DNA of 64,000 bases from JAGWRI01 sp036393095 (GTDB lineage: Bacteria; Gemmatimonadota; Gemmatimonadetes; Gemmatimonadales; Gemmatimonadaceae). A program made the position numbers and the translations under genes. The notes beneath the pieces were generated by a model that was not told the DNA's origin, ran no database searches, and saw only the letters and a program-made list of their open reading frames with translations. Positions 7,663 through 15,946 of this stretch are shown piece by piece. Each line of letters begins with the position of its first letter. Position 1 is the stretch's first letter. The stretch lies in contig DASVWS010000012.1 of NCBI GenBank assembly GCA_036393095.1, positions 30,831 through 94,830 on the forward strand. The letters run 5' to 3'.

Positions 7663-9573
7663 TCAACGAGTGATGGCGGCGAACAGCTTCGCGACGTCGA
7701 ACCCGACCGGGTTGATCTCGAAGTACCGGTTGTCGGTGAATCGACCGGTGGACGGGAAGTAGGGCGGCGGGTCGTCCGCCGCGCACCGGTCGTAGCTGTA
7801 CTGCTTCGAGAAACCCTGGCCGGTGCCCGTGCCGACCGGCCCGCGCGACTGCTGAATGACGCCGCCCGTGAGATACAGGCAGCCGCGTCCCACCCAGCGG
7901 CCCTGGCAGTTGATGGCGCTCGAAGGGCCGGCACTATAATTCTGCACGCGGAACGACGTGTTCAGCGCCATGAGCACGGCCTGCACGTACAGCCCCTGGG
8001 TGTCGTCGAGCGACTGGTACGCGGACCCGGTGTACTGCGGCGTATTGACGGCGTTGTCGGCCACCACGATGTCGTCGTCGCCGATGAGCCCGAGGGCGTC
8101 GGCGCAACGCCCGGCAGACGGATCGTCGGCGTATCGGAGATCGTCGAGCACCACGAGATCGCCGCCGTGGACGTACGTGGTCACGTGTCCGCGCACCGTG
8201 CCGCTCACGCCGACGGTGCCGTTGAAATAGACCACGCCCTTGTTGCTCGGATTGAACCCGCGGTAGAGCGGGAACAGGTACCGGGCGTCGGACCTCACGG
8301 CCGACACGGCGGCATTGGGCGTTGCCGTGTACTGGATCCACGACCCGTAGGCGTCCACCGGGGTGAAGGTCGTGTCGTCGCCGCCCTTCTGGCGGTCCGC
8401 GGCGTTGGGATAGAGCGTGGACGTGCGCGCGACGGCCACCAGGTGCGGGTCGCCGCCCAGATAGCAGCGGGCCCCGGGGTGCTGCATGATGGTCGAGAGC
8501 GACGCGGTCTGCTCCGCCGTGGCGGCGGAGTCGGACATCCCCGCGTTTTCCATGAGCTGCTGGAACCAGGACGTCGGATGCACCGCCGCCGGAAAGAACT
8601 TGAGATCGGTCGATCCCGGCACGGCATGCCAGTCGCCGCAGTTGGTGTAGCTGCTCACCGAGGTGCCGCCGGGCCAGTCGCCGCGCAGCCAGGCCTGCTG
8701 TCCCGTATTCGCCTGGTACACCCGGAAGAATCCCTCGTTGTCGTCGGTCGAGTCGTGATCGCCGTTGAGATCCGTGGCGACGAATTCGATGCGCATGAGC
8801 ACGGTCGTCTCGTCGCCGTTCGTCGGCGGCGTGAAACTGTAGCCCGAAGCTGCCACATAGCCGGCGAGCGGCGCGAGCGTGCTGTCCGACGGCAGCGTCA
8901 TCAGGGGCTGATTCTGCGCGTAGCCGCGAAGAAAGGTGCCGTAGGAAGCGCCGCTGATCGTCTGCGCCGTGCCGACGACGTCGTGGAACGTGGCGCCGGT
9001 GCTGCCGATGTGGATGACGTCGTTGGACCAGACCGGCCCCCACAGCTGGTCGCCGTTCTGGAAATAGATCGTGGTTCCGAGCATCGATTCGGAGTTCGAC
9101 CAGTACGCGTACTTCGCGAAGCTCTCGTCCGTCAGCTCCAGCCGGCGAACGAATCCCGCGCCGCGGGGCCCCACGGCCTGGGCCACGATGCTCACGAAGT
9201 TTCCGAACTGTCCCGAAGTCGAACCCGACGGACCCACCCAGGCATTCACGGTGATGCCCGGGACGGGGCGGCCGTCGGCCGCGTAGATCGTCTGGCCGGC
9301 CATGACCTGCCGGACGCCGCTGTCGGGCACGAGCGCGGCGTTCTCCGTGATCCGGCTCTTCACCATCTGCACCGCGGCTTCGGCGGCGTATTTGAGGTCG
9401 CGCTGCCGATCGACGGCCTTGGCCATCATCGTCGCGTTCGACGACAGAATGATCGCCGTCGTGACGAGGGCGCCGATGGCGATCGTGAACACGAGCGCGA
9501 GCCCGAGGGCGAACCCCCGCCGCCTGTGCGGAGTGCCGCGGCGCGGAACGCGAAGCGAAGAACGTGGCGTCAT
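7663..9573 (-). CDS. Giant PilX-like minor pilin, cassette 2
   Basis: A 636-residue paralogue of the protein at 777-2732. The N-terminus has the same RRRGFALGLALVF helix without Glu5, then LKYAAEAAVQM. Conserved blocks shared by both proteins include WVGPSGSTSGQFG, LWGPVWSND, ARCYLGGDPHLVAVAR, DTTFTPVDAYGSW, YLFPLYRG, GRGCLYLTGG and the C-terminal GFDVAKLF. The frame allows a GTG two codons upstream (9579) that overlaps the PilW stop as GTGA; I prefer the ATG at 9573, but neither has a good ribosome site. It differs from its paralogue mainly in loops, which suggests old duplication with retained fold. Surface or periplasmic pilus component is predicted; the long C-terminal body has no family I can name with confidence. 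Confidence 0.78.
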   Translation of the reverse strand: MTPRSSLRVPRRGTPHRRRGFALGLALVFTIAIGALVTTAIILSSNATMMAKAVDRQRDLKYAAEAAVQMVKSRITENAALVPDSGVRQVMAGQTIYAADGRPVPGITVNAWVGPSGSTSGQFGNFVSIVAQAVGPRGAGFVRRLELTDESFAKYAYWSNSESMLGTTIYFQNGDQLWGPVWSNDVIHIGSTGATFHDVVGTAQTISGASYGTFLRGYAQNQPLMTLPSDSTLAPLAGYVAASGYSFTPPTNGDETTVLMRIEFVATDLNGDHDSTDDNEGFFRVYQANTGQQAWLRGDWPGGTSVSSYTNCGDWHAVPGSTDLKFFPAAVHPTSWFQQLMENAGMSDSAATAEQTASLSTIMQHPGARCYLGGDPHLVAVARTSTLYPNAADRQKGGDDTTFTPVDAYGSWIQYTATPNAAVSAVRSDARYLFPLYRGFNPSNKGVVYFNGTVGVSGTVRGHVTTYVHGGDLVVLDDLRYADDPSAGRCADALGLIGDDDIVVADNAVNTPQYTGSAYQSLDDTQGLYVQAVLMALNTSFRVQNYSAGPSSAINCQGRWVGRGCLYLTGGVIQQSRGPVGTGTGQGFSKQYSYDRCAADDPPPYFPSTGRFTDNRYFEINPVGFDVAKLFAAITR

Positions 9574-9575
9574 GC

Positions 9576-10727
9576 TCACGGGACGGCGATGATGCCGGTG
9601 GTCGCCACGTCCGAACTGCGGGGCGTGCAGTCCACCGCCGCGACGCCGTAGATCCAGCGGTCCCCCGACTTCACGTCGCTGTCGATGTACGTGTACGTGG
9701 TGTCGCCGGCCGGCACGCTGGCGTAGGGCAGCACGAAGGTCGCCGCCGTATCCGGACGCCGGAAGATCGCATAACGATCCACGTCGTTCTCTCCGGAGCC
9801 GTCATCGAGCGAGGGACTCCACACGAGTTTCACGAAGGGTGAAACCGCGCCCGACACGGAGGTCGTGGCCGCGACCGACACGCCCATGGGCGGCTGCCCG
9901 CACGTGGTGCGATTGACGAGGCCCGCGTTGAGCAGCCGGATGGTCGCCTGGATGGGGCGGAGCACATCGCCGAGGCGTGGATCGTGGTAGACGGCGGTGA
10001 GCCGCACGCGCACGCTGCGAATGCTGTCGACGAGCGCGAAGCGCCCCGTGTCGGCCGGCGATCCGTGCGCTGCCGCCGAGTGGTAGAGCGGCAGTTTCGA
10101 CGGCGGAATGAGCACGACGGCGCCTGTGTCGTTCTCCTGGAAATACTGGAACACCGTGTCGGTCGGGTTGAACTGAATGCCGCGCGCAATCACGCTCGGC
10201 GGTGCGGCGTTCACCCGGCGCCAGAGGATGTACTCGTTGCTCCGCGCCGTGGTCGAATCCTTGGCGAGGTAGTACGAGATCGTCTCGGCGGGGCTGAGCA
10301 GTCCGGCCGCGGTATAGTACGTGCTGTCCGGATACGTGATGCTCGTGCCGGGCAGGGTGATGCCGGCGGTGGTCCGCAGGGCCGAGGTCGTCGTGCTGTC
10401 CGCCTTCGGGTCGATATACACGGCCAGGGGATCGCTCGAGTCGCGCGAGACGAGATCGACGTTGAAGGTGATCGCCGTGTTCGAGGCCTGCACGATCATC
10501 GGCTGCGTGGGGGCGACGCCGACCCCGGCCACCCGCAGGTCGCGATCGAGGTTCGTGACCGCGAACCGCGCGTTCTGCTGCGCCTCGAGCATTCCCGCCT
10601 GCGATGCCAGGAGCGTGGAGCTCCGCCGGAAGGTCTGCACGGCGACCGTCATGATGACCATCATCAGGATCATCGCGACGAGCAGTTCCATGAGCGTGAA
10701 GCCGCGGCGGGAGGCGTGAAGGCGCAT
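9576..10727 (-). CDS. PilW-like minor pilin, cassette 2
   Basis: A 383-residue protein with prepilin signal RRGFTLMELLVAMILMMVIM, Glu5 present, followed by SQAGMLEAQQNARFAVTNLDRDLRVAGVGVAPTQ, nearly the same as in the paralogue at 2747-3904. The C-terminal beta domain (SPFVKLVWSPSLDDGSGENDVDRYAIFRRPDT) is also shared. Third gene of the second pilin cassette; the stop lies inside the start region of the PilX-like gene and its own start is nine bases past the PilV-like stop. Confidence 0.88.
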   Translation of the reverse strand: MRLHASRRGFTLMELLVAMILMMVIMTVAVQTFRRSSTLLASQAGMLEAQQNARFAVTNLDRDLRVAGVGVAPTQPMIVQASNTAITFNVDLVSRDSSDPLAVYIDPKADSTTTSALRTTAGITLPGTSITYPDSTYYTAAGLLSPAETISYYLAKDSTTARSNEYILWRRVNAAPPSVIARGIQFNPTDTVFQYFQENDTGAVVLIPPSKLPLYHSAAAHGSPADTGRFALVDSIRSVRVRLTAVYHDPRLGDVLRPIQATIRLLNAGLVNRTTCGQPPMGVSVAATTSVSGAVSPFVKLVWSPSLDDGSGENDVDRYAIFRRPDTAATFVLPYASVPAGDTTYTYIDSDVKSGDRWIYGVAAVDCTPRSSDVATTGIIAVP

Positions 10728-10736
10728 ACAGCGGCG

Positions 10737-11144
10737 TCAGAAGGAAGCGATCACGGTGGTCTTCCGAACGGTGTCGCTGATCGCCGGATTGGAGACGACG
10801 ACCGTGACGACCGTGTAATCCACCGAGTCCGCAGGGCCGCCCACGTGTTTGATGATCGTCTGCCGCGTGTAGCCGGCGTGATCGATGCCCGGGATGGACG
10901 TCTCCGTGCCCTGAAAGTCGCCGGCGAGCGTCGCGTAGCTGGTGGACGTCTTGATGGTTTCGGTGCGGTCCGCTGCGAGCTCTTCGGCCACCCCCAGCAG
11001 CCGGGATTCGGAGGCGGAGTGGGCCATGCGCGACACGAAGAGCGCCATGCCGAGCAGGGCGCTCCCGAGGATGAGCATCGCGACGACGACCTCGACCAGG
11101 GTGAAACCGGCGCGCGGTCGTCGGAGCCGTGGGCTCGGGATCAC
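10737..11144 (-). CDS. PilV-like minor pilin, cassette 2
   Basis: A 135-residue prepilin with RPRAGFTLVEVVVAMLILGSALLG and Glu5. I chose the GTG at 11144: GGAGG stands six bases before it and it overlaps the upstream stop as GTGA. An ATG start is not available before the prepilin glycine. The SRMAHSASESRLLG and KHVGGPADSVDYTVVTVVVSNP stretches match the paralogue at 3916-4320. Confidence 0.85.
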   Translation of the reverse strand: MIPSPRLRRPRAGFTLVEVVVAMLILGSALLGMALFVSRMAHSASESRLLGVAEELAADRTETIKTSTSYATLAGDFQGTETSIPGIDHAGYTRQTIIKHVGGPADSVDYTVVTVVVSNPAISDTVRKTTVIASF

Positions 11145-11728
11145 CGGAGGCCTCCGATCACCCAGATGTTGGCCGCCGGGTTGTAGAGATACCAGTCGCT
11201 GCGCCCGGTGCTCTGCACCAGCCCGAGCGCGCGATAGATCCGCGTGGGAGCCGCCGGCGTGGCGATGTAGAGCTGGAGGTCGCTGGTGGCCGCGCCGTCC
11301 CGGCGGAAGGTGATCGTGGGAAGGGAGCCGATGCTGCCGAGCTGCGAGCCGATCACGGGCCTCGAGATCGTACTGTCGAGTCCCGTGGGCGGCACAACGA
11401 ACGTGATCCCGTCGGTGAGGGGATAGTTCAGGGAGTGCTCGCCCGATTCGATGATCCCGTCGTTGTTGGCGTCTTCCGAGACGGTGAGTGCCTGGTGGAC
11501 GGTGTCGATCACGACGATGACGTCGTACTGGTTGATGAGGGCGGTGCGCTGGGCCTGAGTGAGGGCGTTGCGAAACATTTGAATCGCCGCGTCCGCCCGG
11601 TATCGGGGCGCGTTCAGCCGCGGGCGCGCAATGGCCACCAGCGTCGCGATCATGACCATGACGATCAGGACCTCGAGCAGGGTGTACCCCGCGGTTCGAT
11701 GCCATCGGCGGCGATTCGCAACGCTCAT
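11141..11728 (-). CDS. FimT/GspH-like minor pilin, cassette 2
   Basis: A 195-residue prepilin with TAGYTLLEVLIVMVMIATLVA at residues 12-32 (Gly, Tyr in place of Phe, Glu5), followed by RPRL and QAQRTALINQYDVIVVID. The DxNxDG motif (SEDANNDGIIE) and the C-terminal GRSDWYLYNPAANIWVIGGLR are conserved with the cassette 1 copy. First gene of the second cassette; a 245-base gap upstream separates it from a divergent plus-strand gene. Confidence 0.86.
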   Translation of the reverse strand: MSVANRRRWHRTAGYTLLEVLIVMVMIATLVAIARPRLNAPRYRADAAIQMFRNALTQAQRTALINQYDVIVVIDTVHQALTVSEDANNDGIIESGEHSLNYPLTDGITFVVPPTGLDSTISRPVIGSQLGSIGSLPTITFRRDGAATSDLQLYIATPAAPTRIYRALGLVQSTGRSDWYLYNPAANIWVIGGLR

Positions 11729-11764
11729 CAGAGTGCGTCTACCAGAGAGTCTCAGGATGAAATC

Positions 11765-11781
11765 GTGGCCGGACAGGCCAC
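11765..11781. repeat. Small inverted repeat in the divergent gap upstream of pilin cassette 2
   Basis: GTGGCC and GGCCAC separated by five bases. It lies 37 bases before the FimT-like start (11728) on the minus strand, in the 11729-11973 gap, so it could be an operator or a leader hairpin. I see no clear promoter consensus in the rest of that gap. Confidence 0.3.
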
Positions 11782-11973
11782 TTCATTGACGATCGAACGG
11801 GCCAGACTGCGCGAATTCCCCGAGGGGCAGAGTCCGAGCGCGCGCCCTGTGGATCGCGCCGCCCCGCGAGGCCATCGCGAAGCCGGCGGCGCCGACCGGC
11901 CGCTCCGAGACCGGCGCTCGCGGCGCATTACATTTCTCGAAGACGCGCTTCCCTTCATTCTCACTCCGTCACG

Positions 11974-12471
11974 ATGCCTCAGGTCAACTTTTCGTCCCTT
12001 CCCGCAGATGCCAGGATCTGGGTCTTTGCCGGCGACCGCCCGCTGACCGGTGAGCAGGCCAAGTCGCTCCTCGCCCAGGTGGACCGTTACCTCGCCCAGT
12101 GGGCAGCACATGGCATGCCACTCCGGTGCGCCCGGGACTGGCGTTACGACCAGTTCCTGGCCATTGGGATCGATCCGACCGCCGAGCAGGCTTCCGGATG
12201 CTCGATCGACGACCTGTTCCGTCACTTGCGCGAAATCGGCAGCTCCCTCGGAACCCAGCTGCTGGGCGGCGGCCGCGTGTACTATCGCGACGCCGACGGG
12301 CGGACGCAGTCGGTCAGTCGGGGCCAATTCTCGACGCTCGCGGCAAGTGGAGAAGTGACCGCCGATACAACGATCTTTGACACCAGCGTCATTTTGGCCG
12401 CTGACTGGCGGGACCGGTTCGAGCGCCGCGCGGGGGACGCGTGGACGGGGGAGCTGATCGCCGCTAACTGA
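11974..12471 (+). CDS. Conserved hypothetical protein
   Basis: A 165-residue soluble protein with no signal or membrane segment. Features: WVFAGDRPLTGEQAKSLL near the N-terminus, a QWAAHGMPL block, the strand FLAIGIDPTAEQASGCSIDDLFRHLREIG with one Cys, and a C-terminal DTSVILAADWRDRF. This arrangement recalls a family of about 160 residues from Bacteroidota and Gemmatimonadota that databases often mislabel as ABC transporter ATPase; there is no Walker motif. Function unknown. It overlaps the end of the convergent aldolase gene by eight bases. Confidence 0.65.
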   Translation: MPQVNFSSLPADARIWVFAGDRPLTGEQAKSLLAQVDRYLAQWAAHGMPLRCARDWRYDQFLAIGIDPTAEQASGCSIDDLFRHLREIGSSLGTQLLGGGRVYYRDADGRTQSVSRGQFSTLAASGEVTADTTIFDTSVILAADWRDRFERRAGDAWTGELIAAN

Positions 12472-13504
12472 GCCACCGGTCGAGGCGCTCGCGCACGAAG
12501 TCGTCGTCGGCCAATTCCGGGTATTCCGCTCTGATGCGGGCGATGGCGCGGCGCTGACCGGGCGACAGCACCTCGCGGGGATCGAGGCACCAGACGCCCC
12601 GCATCAGGCCCTGCGCGCGGAGTACCTCGTGGATGCCTGGTATGCACCCGGCAAAGCGGTTTGCGGCGTCGAAGATCACGCCATTGGCGGCGGTCAGTGC
12701 TGCCCCGGTACGCAAGAGAGACGCCGGCACGGCGCCCGCTGCGCGCGCGGCTTTCGCCGCCTCGAGCAGTTCCACCGCGCGCCGCGTCCAGAGCGCCCAC
12801 TGACCGAGCAGTCCGCCGCTCATGTGGCGCTCTCGCCCGGCGCCTCCCACGCGTGCCTGTACCGGCGTCACGAGGTCGGCCACGATGTTGTCGTCGTTGC
12901 CGGTGTAGAGCGCCACGTCGTCGCGGCCGGACTCGAGTACCGCGCGCATCACGTCGGTGGTGGCGTAGCGGTCGAACGGGGCGATCTTGATGGCCCACAG
13001 GCCGGGCAGCTCGCAGAGCTCGCGCCAGAACGCGTGCGACAGCACCCGTCCTCCGACAGCGGGCTGGAGGTAGAATCCGAACACGGGCAGCACATCGGCC
13101 ACGGCGCGGCAATGGCGCACGAGCGCGCGGTCGTCGAGGTCGTCGAGCCCGCCGAGGCTGAGCAGGGCCGTGTGGTATCCGAGCGCGCGCGCCACCGCCG
13201 CCTCTCCGCACGCCTGCCGCGTGGAGCCGCGAACACCGGCAACGAGCGCGAACCGTCGTCCCGCGGCGAGCGTGGCGCGGGCCGTCTCGGCGGCGAGCTC
13301 GAGCACCGGCCGGTAGAGGCCATGGTCGCGAATCGCGAATTGGGTGGTGTGCACGCCCACGGCGATTCCGCCGGCGCCCGCGTCGACGTAGTAGCGGGTG
13401 AGGGCGCGCTGATGGCGCTCGTCGAGCGTGCGGCGCGGGGTCAGCGCCAGCGGGTGCGCGGGGATCACCTGCCCCTCGCGCAGGTGTGTGCGCAGTCCGT
13501 CCAT
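12464..13504 (-). CDS. Dihydrodipicolinate synthase-family aldolase
   Basis: A 346-residue TIM-barrel protein of the DapA/NanA family. Lys173 in WAIKIAPFDRY fits the Schiff-base lysine, and Tyr145 in FGFYLQP fits the catalytic tyrosine. The GAGGIAVGVHTTQF segment replaces the GTTGE motif of true DapA, so the substrate is probably not pyruvate plus aspartate semialdehyde but a sugar-acid or related keto acid. It is longer than DapA (about 290). Its ATG shares one base with the stop of the epimerase gene upstream (TGATG), so the two enzymes are likely made together and act in one pathway. Confidence 0.8.
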   Translation of the reverse strand: MDGLRTHLREGQVIPAHPLALTPRRTLDERHQRALTRYYVDAGAGGIAVGVHTTQFAIRDHGLYRPVLELAAETARATLAAGRRFALVAGVRGSTRQACGEAAVARALGYHTALLSLGGLDDLDDRALVRHCRAVADVLPVFGFYLQPAVGGRVLSHAFWRELCELPGLWAIKIAPFDRYATTDVMRAVLESGRDDVALYTGNDDNIVADLVTPVQARVGGAGRERHMSGGLLGQWALWTRRAVELLEAAKAARAAGAVPASLLRTGAALTAANGVIFDAANRFAGCIPGIHEVLRAQGLMRGVWCLDPREVLSPGQRRAIARIRAEYPELADDDFVRERLDRWLS

Positions 13505-14532
13505 CAGAACGCGCCGTCGCGCACGTCGAAGTGCGTGGGCTTGTCGAGGAGGGGACGGCCGTCGCGCACCCACTCGGCGACCCAGTCGAGCATCGTCTCG
13601 AGGCGCATGACCGGCGGCTCCAGGGTTCGGGCCATCCGCTCGGTGTTGCTGAGCAGCGCATCGGGGGCTTCGGCGCCGGTGAAGCGCGGCTCGCGCCCGA
13701 GGCGCCGCGCGAGCGCTTCGGCGAGCGTGCGCACCGAGAGCGACGCGGATCCCGTCACGTTGAGGAAGAACGGCGGCGTGGCCGCGTGCGGCAGCAGCTC
13801 GAGCGCGGCGCGATTGGCGTCGCCCTGCCAGATCACGTTCACGCGCGCCATGTCGAGCGCCACCGGCTCGCCGCGCCACACGCGCAGCGCGAGGTCGGTG
13901 AGCACGCCGTAGCGGAGATCGATGGCGTAGTTGAGGCGCATGACGGCGACGCGCGCGCCGGCGGCCGCGGCGTGCTCGAACACACGCTCGCGTCCCAGGC
14001 ACGACCACGCGTATTCGCCCACTGGCGCCGGTGCGTCGGTTTCGCGGGCGCCGCCCGATGCCACCGGCGTGAGCGCGTAGACGTTGCCGGTGGAGAACAC
14101 GACGATTCGCGACGCGGCGTAGCGCTCCGCGCAGATGGCGGGCACGACGACGTTCATCATCCAGGTGCGCGACGGCGCGTCGCGCGTGCCGAACTTCTGG
14201 CCGGCCATGAAGATCACGTTCGGCGCGTCGGGCAGGGCGGCGACGGCGGCGCGGTCAAGCAGGTCGCAGCGAAGCGTCTCGACACCGGCGTCGCGCAGCG
14301 CGCGCTCGGCGCGCGGCGAGGAGAAGCGGGAAACTGCGATGACGCGCCGCGCGGGCGAACCGGCGCTGCGCGCGGCGGCGGCCATGCGCGCGAGGGTCGG
14401 TCCCATCTTGCCGCCGGCGCCGAGCACCACGAGGTCGCCTGGGCAGCGGGCGAGCGCGGCCACGGTTTCGGGACGCGGCTCGGCGAGCTGCGCGTCGAGG
14501 GCGGCTTCGTCGCGCGGGCAGGCGGCGTTCAC
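13504..14532 (-). CDS. NAD-dependent epimerase/dehydratase-like protein
   Basis: A 342-residue extended-SDR-like protein. The Rossmann glycine motif is VVLGAGGKMG (residues about 36-45), followed by VIAVSRFSS and the NVIFMAGQKFGTRD strand; the usual YxxxK is present only in altered form around VGEYAWSCLGRERVFE. I take the GTG at 14532, which overlaps the upstream stop as GTGA; the frame stays open further but the residues are Arg-rich noise. Coupled downstream to the DapA-family aldolase. Likely oxidises, reduces or epimerises a sugar derivative; substrate unknown. Confidence 0.75.
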   Translation of the reverse strand: MNAACPRDEAALDAQLAEPRPETVAALARCPGDLVVLGAGGKMGPTLARMAAAARSAGSPARRVIAVSRFSSPRAERALRDAGVETLRCDLLDRAAVAALPDAPNVIFMAGQKFGTRDAPSRTWMMNVVVPAICAERYAASRIVVFSTGNVYALTPVASGGARETDAPAPVGEYAWSCLGRERVFEHAAAAGARVAVMRLNYAIDLRYGVLTDLALRVWRGEPVALDMARVNVIWQGDANRAALELLPHAATPPFFLNVTGSASLSVRTLAEALARRLGREPRFTGAEAPDALLSNTERMARTLEPPVMRLETMLDWVAEWVRDGRPLLDKPTHFDVRDGAF

Positions 14533-14966
14533 GCGCGCACGACGTCGGGGCGCCAGTCCCTGATCTGGCGTTTCACGTCGTCGGCGGTGGCGAGCTCGCC
14601 GGCGATGCACCGCCGCACGAGGTCAGGCATCTCGCCGTCGCTGGCGAACCGGAGGCCGATGATCTGGCGGAGCGTGAGATCGCCGATGCGCGCGCGGAGA
14701 TCGCCGGGGAGAATGGCGGTGAGCCGCAGCCGCATCTCGAGTCCCACGAGCCGGTTCTGCACGATGAGCGTCGAGGCGCGCGAGGCGAGCAGCCCGGCGG
14801 CAAGCGCCATGGACACCACGACCCACCATCCGGCGTGCCACGATGGGGCGTCGAGAAAGGCGGCGATGGCGATCACCACATTGGCGGCGAGGACGGGGAG
14901 CGCGAAGAGATGGTAGATCGGAAAGATGCGCCGGTGGTTCTCGTACGACTGTTGTCTGGCGGGCAT
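14529..14966 (-). CDS. DUF6526-like small membrane protein
   Basis: A 145-residue protein starting MPARQQSYENHRRIFPIYHLFALPV with two hydrophobic helices (about 18-38 and 46-64) and a soluble C-terminal half containing LRQIIGLRFASDGEMPDLVRR. The N-terminal NHRR and HLF pattern is the mark of DUF6526 proteins, which have no known function. GGGAGGG precedes the ATG at 14966. Its stop overlaps the GTG start of the epimerase gene. Confidence 0.72.
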   Translation of the reverse strand: MPARQQSYENHRRIFPIYHLFALPVLAANVVIAIAAFLDAPSWHAGWWVVVSMALAAGLLASRASTLIVQNRLVGLEMRLRLTAILPGDLRARIGDLTLRQIIGLRFASDGEMPDLVRRCIAGELATADDVKRQIRDWRPDVVRA

Positions 14967-14995
14967 GGAGCCCTCCCAAGGCGGTTGAGCGGCGG

Positions 14996-15451
14996 CTACG
15001 ACGTCGGAGCAACTGCGCGGCGGGCGTATGTCTGGAGGCGCGCGACCATGGCCGAGAGTCCTGCTTCGCGCCCCGCCAGTCCGATGCCGTCCATCATCCG
15101 GCGGACGAAATCGGGGGGAATGGCGAGCGTGGTTTCGGGCGGCTGGTCGTTGACGGCCGAAAACAGGATGGCGAGAAACGCAGCGATGGTGGGAGACTGC
15201 CGCACGTTGACGTCGGCATAGAAGTGCAGCTTGCCGTCGTGGATCTCGGGAAAGAGATCGACGCGCGTCTGGCACTCGGGCACGGTGTAGTTGCTGCGGT
15301 CGAGGGCAGAGAACCGGTCGGGAAGAGGCTCGAGTTTGCGGGAATAGTGCAGCAGCGCCTGCATCTTCTCTTCCCGCCCGAGCGCCGCGAACTGGTGCAG
15401 GAGGCGGGCGATCGACGGCGGAAGCTCGTGGCGCTGTTCGGTCTGGGCCAT
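14996..15451 (-). CDS. sufE: SufE-family sulfur acceptor
   Basis: A 151-residue protein of the SufE family, which takes persulfide sulfur from the SufS cysteine desulfurase and hands it to the SufBCD scaffold for iron-sulfur cluster building. The acceptor Cys60 lies in YTVPECQTRVDLF, matching the VxGCQSxVW motif of the family. ADVNVRQSPTIAAFLAILFSAVNDQ follows as in SufE. I chose the ATG at 15451; the frame is open to a TTG at 15487. No other suf gene is in the window. Transcribed divergently from the cupin gene across a 120-base gap. Confidence 0.88.
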   Translation of the reverse strand: MAQTEQRHELPPSIARLLHQFAALGREEKMQALLHYSRKLEPLPDRFSALDRSNYTVPECQTRVDLFPEIHDGKLHFYADVNVRQSPTIAAFLAILFSAVNDQPPETTLAIPPDFVRRMMDGIGLAGREAGLSAMVARLQTYARRAVAPTS

Positions 15452-15571
15452 GCGGGGAGATAAAGCGGGGCGCCGAGACGGAGTCAAGCACTGGCGATCA
15501 GCGCGTCCGCACTTCCTCTTTGTATCCTGAATCCTTCACCGTCGACCTTCAACCTTCAACTCCCTCCCGCC

Positions 15572-15943
15572 ATGTCGAACCGTTCGGTCACCTTCCATCG
15601 CTGGGACGGCATGCCCCGCGAAACCGTCTCGCCCATGCTCGACCGGCGCCTGATCACGGGCGACCGGATGATGCTCGCGCACGTGTATCTGAAGCGCGGG
15701 TGCATCGTGCCCAGGCACCAGCACGAGAACGAGCAGTTCACGTACATCCTGGAGGGCGCGCTGCACTTCTGGATCGGCGAGGACGAGAAGGAGGAGGTGA
15801 CGGTGCGCGCCGGCGAAGTGCTGCACATTCCGTCGATGGTGTGGCACAAGGCCGAGGCGCTGGAGGACACGCTCGACGTGGACATCTTCGATCCGCCGCG
15901 CCAGGACTGGCTGAACAAGACCGACGCCTACCTGCGGCGCTGA
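15572..15943 (+). CDS. Cupin-domain protein
   Basis: A 123-residue single cupin barrel. Motif 1 is PRHQHENEQFTYILEGALHFWIG (His, His, Glu metal ligands), motif 2 is GEVLHIPSMVWHKAEA (His). It is the size of small metal-binding cupins that act as isomerases, dioxygenases or binding proteins. First gene of a plus-strand run with an SDR, a monooxygenase-like protein and a methyltransferase, spaced three bases from the next start. Substrate unknown. Confidence 0.88.
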   Translation: MSNRSVTFHRWDGMPRETVSPMLDRRLITGDRMMLAHVYLKRGCIVPRHQHENEQFTYILEGALHFWIGEDEKEEVTVRAGEVLHIPSMVWHKAEALEDTLDVDIFDPPRQDWLNKTDAYLRR

Positions 15944-15946
15944 GCC

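Noticed and set aside
8167..9651. Plus-strand open frame of about 490 codons opposite the second giant PilX-like gene
   Set aside because: Antisense artefact; the minus strand carries the conserved paralogue.
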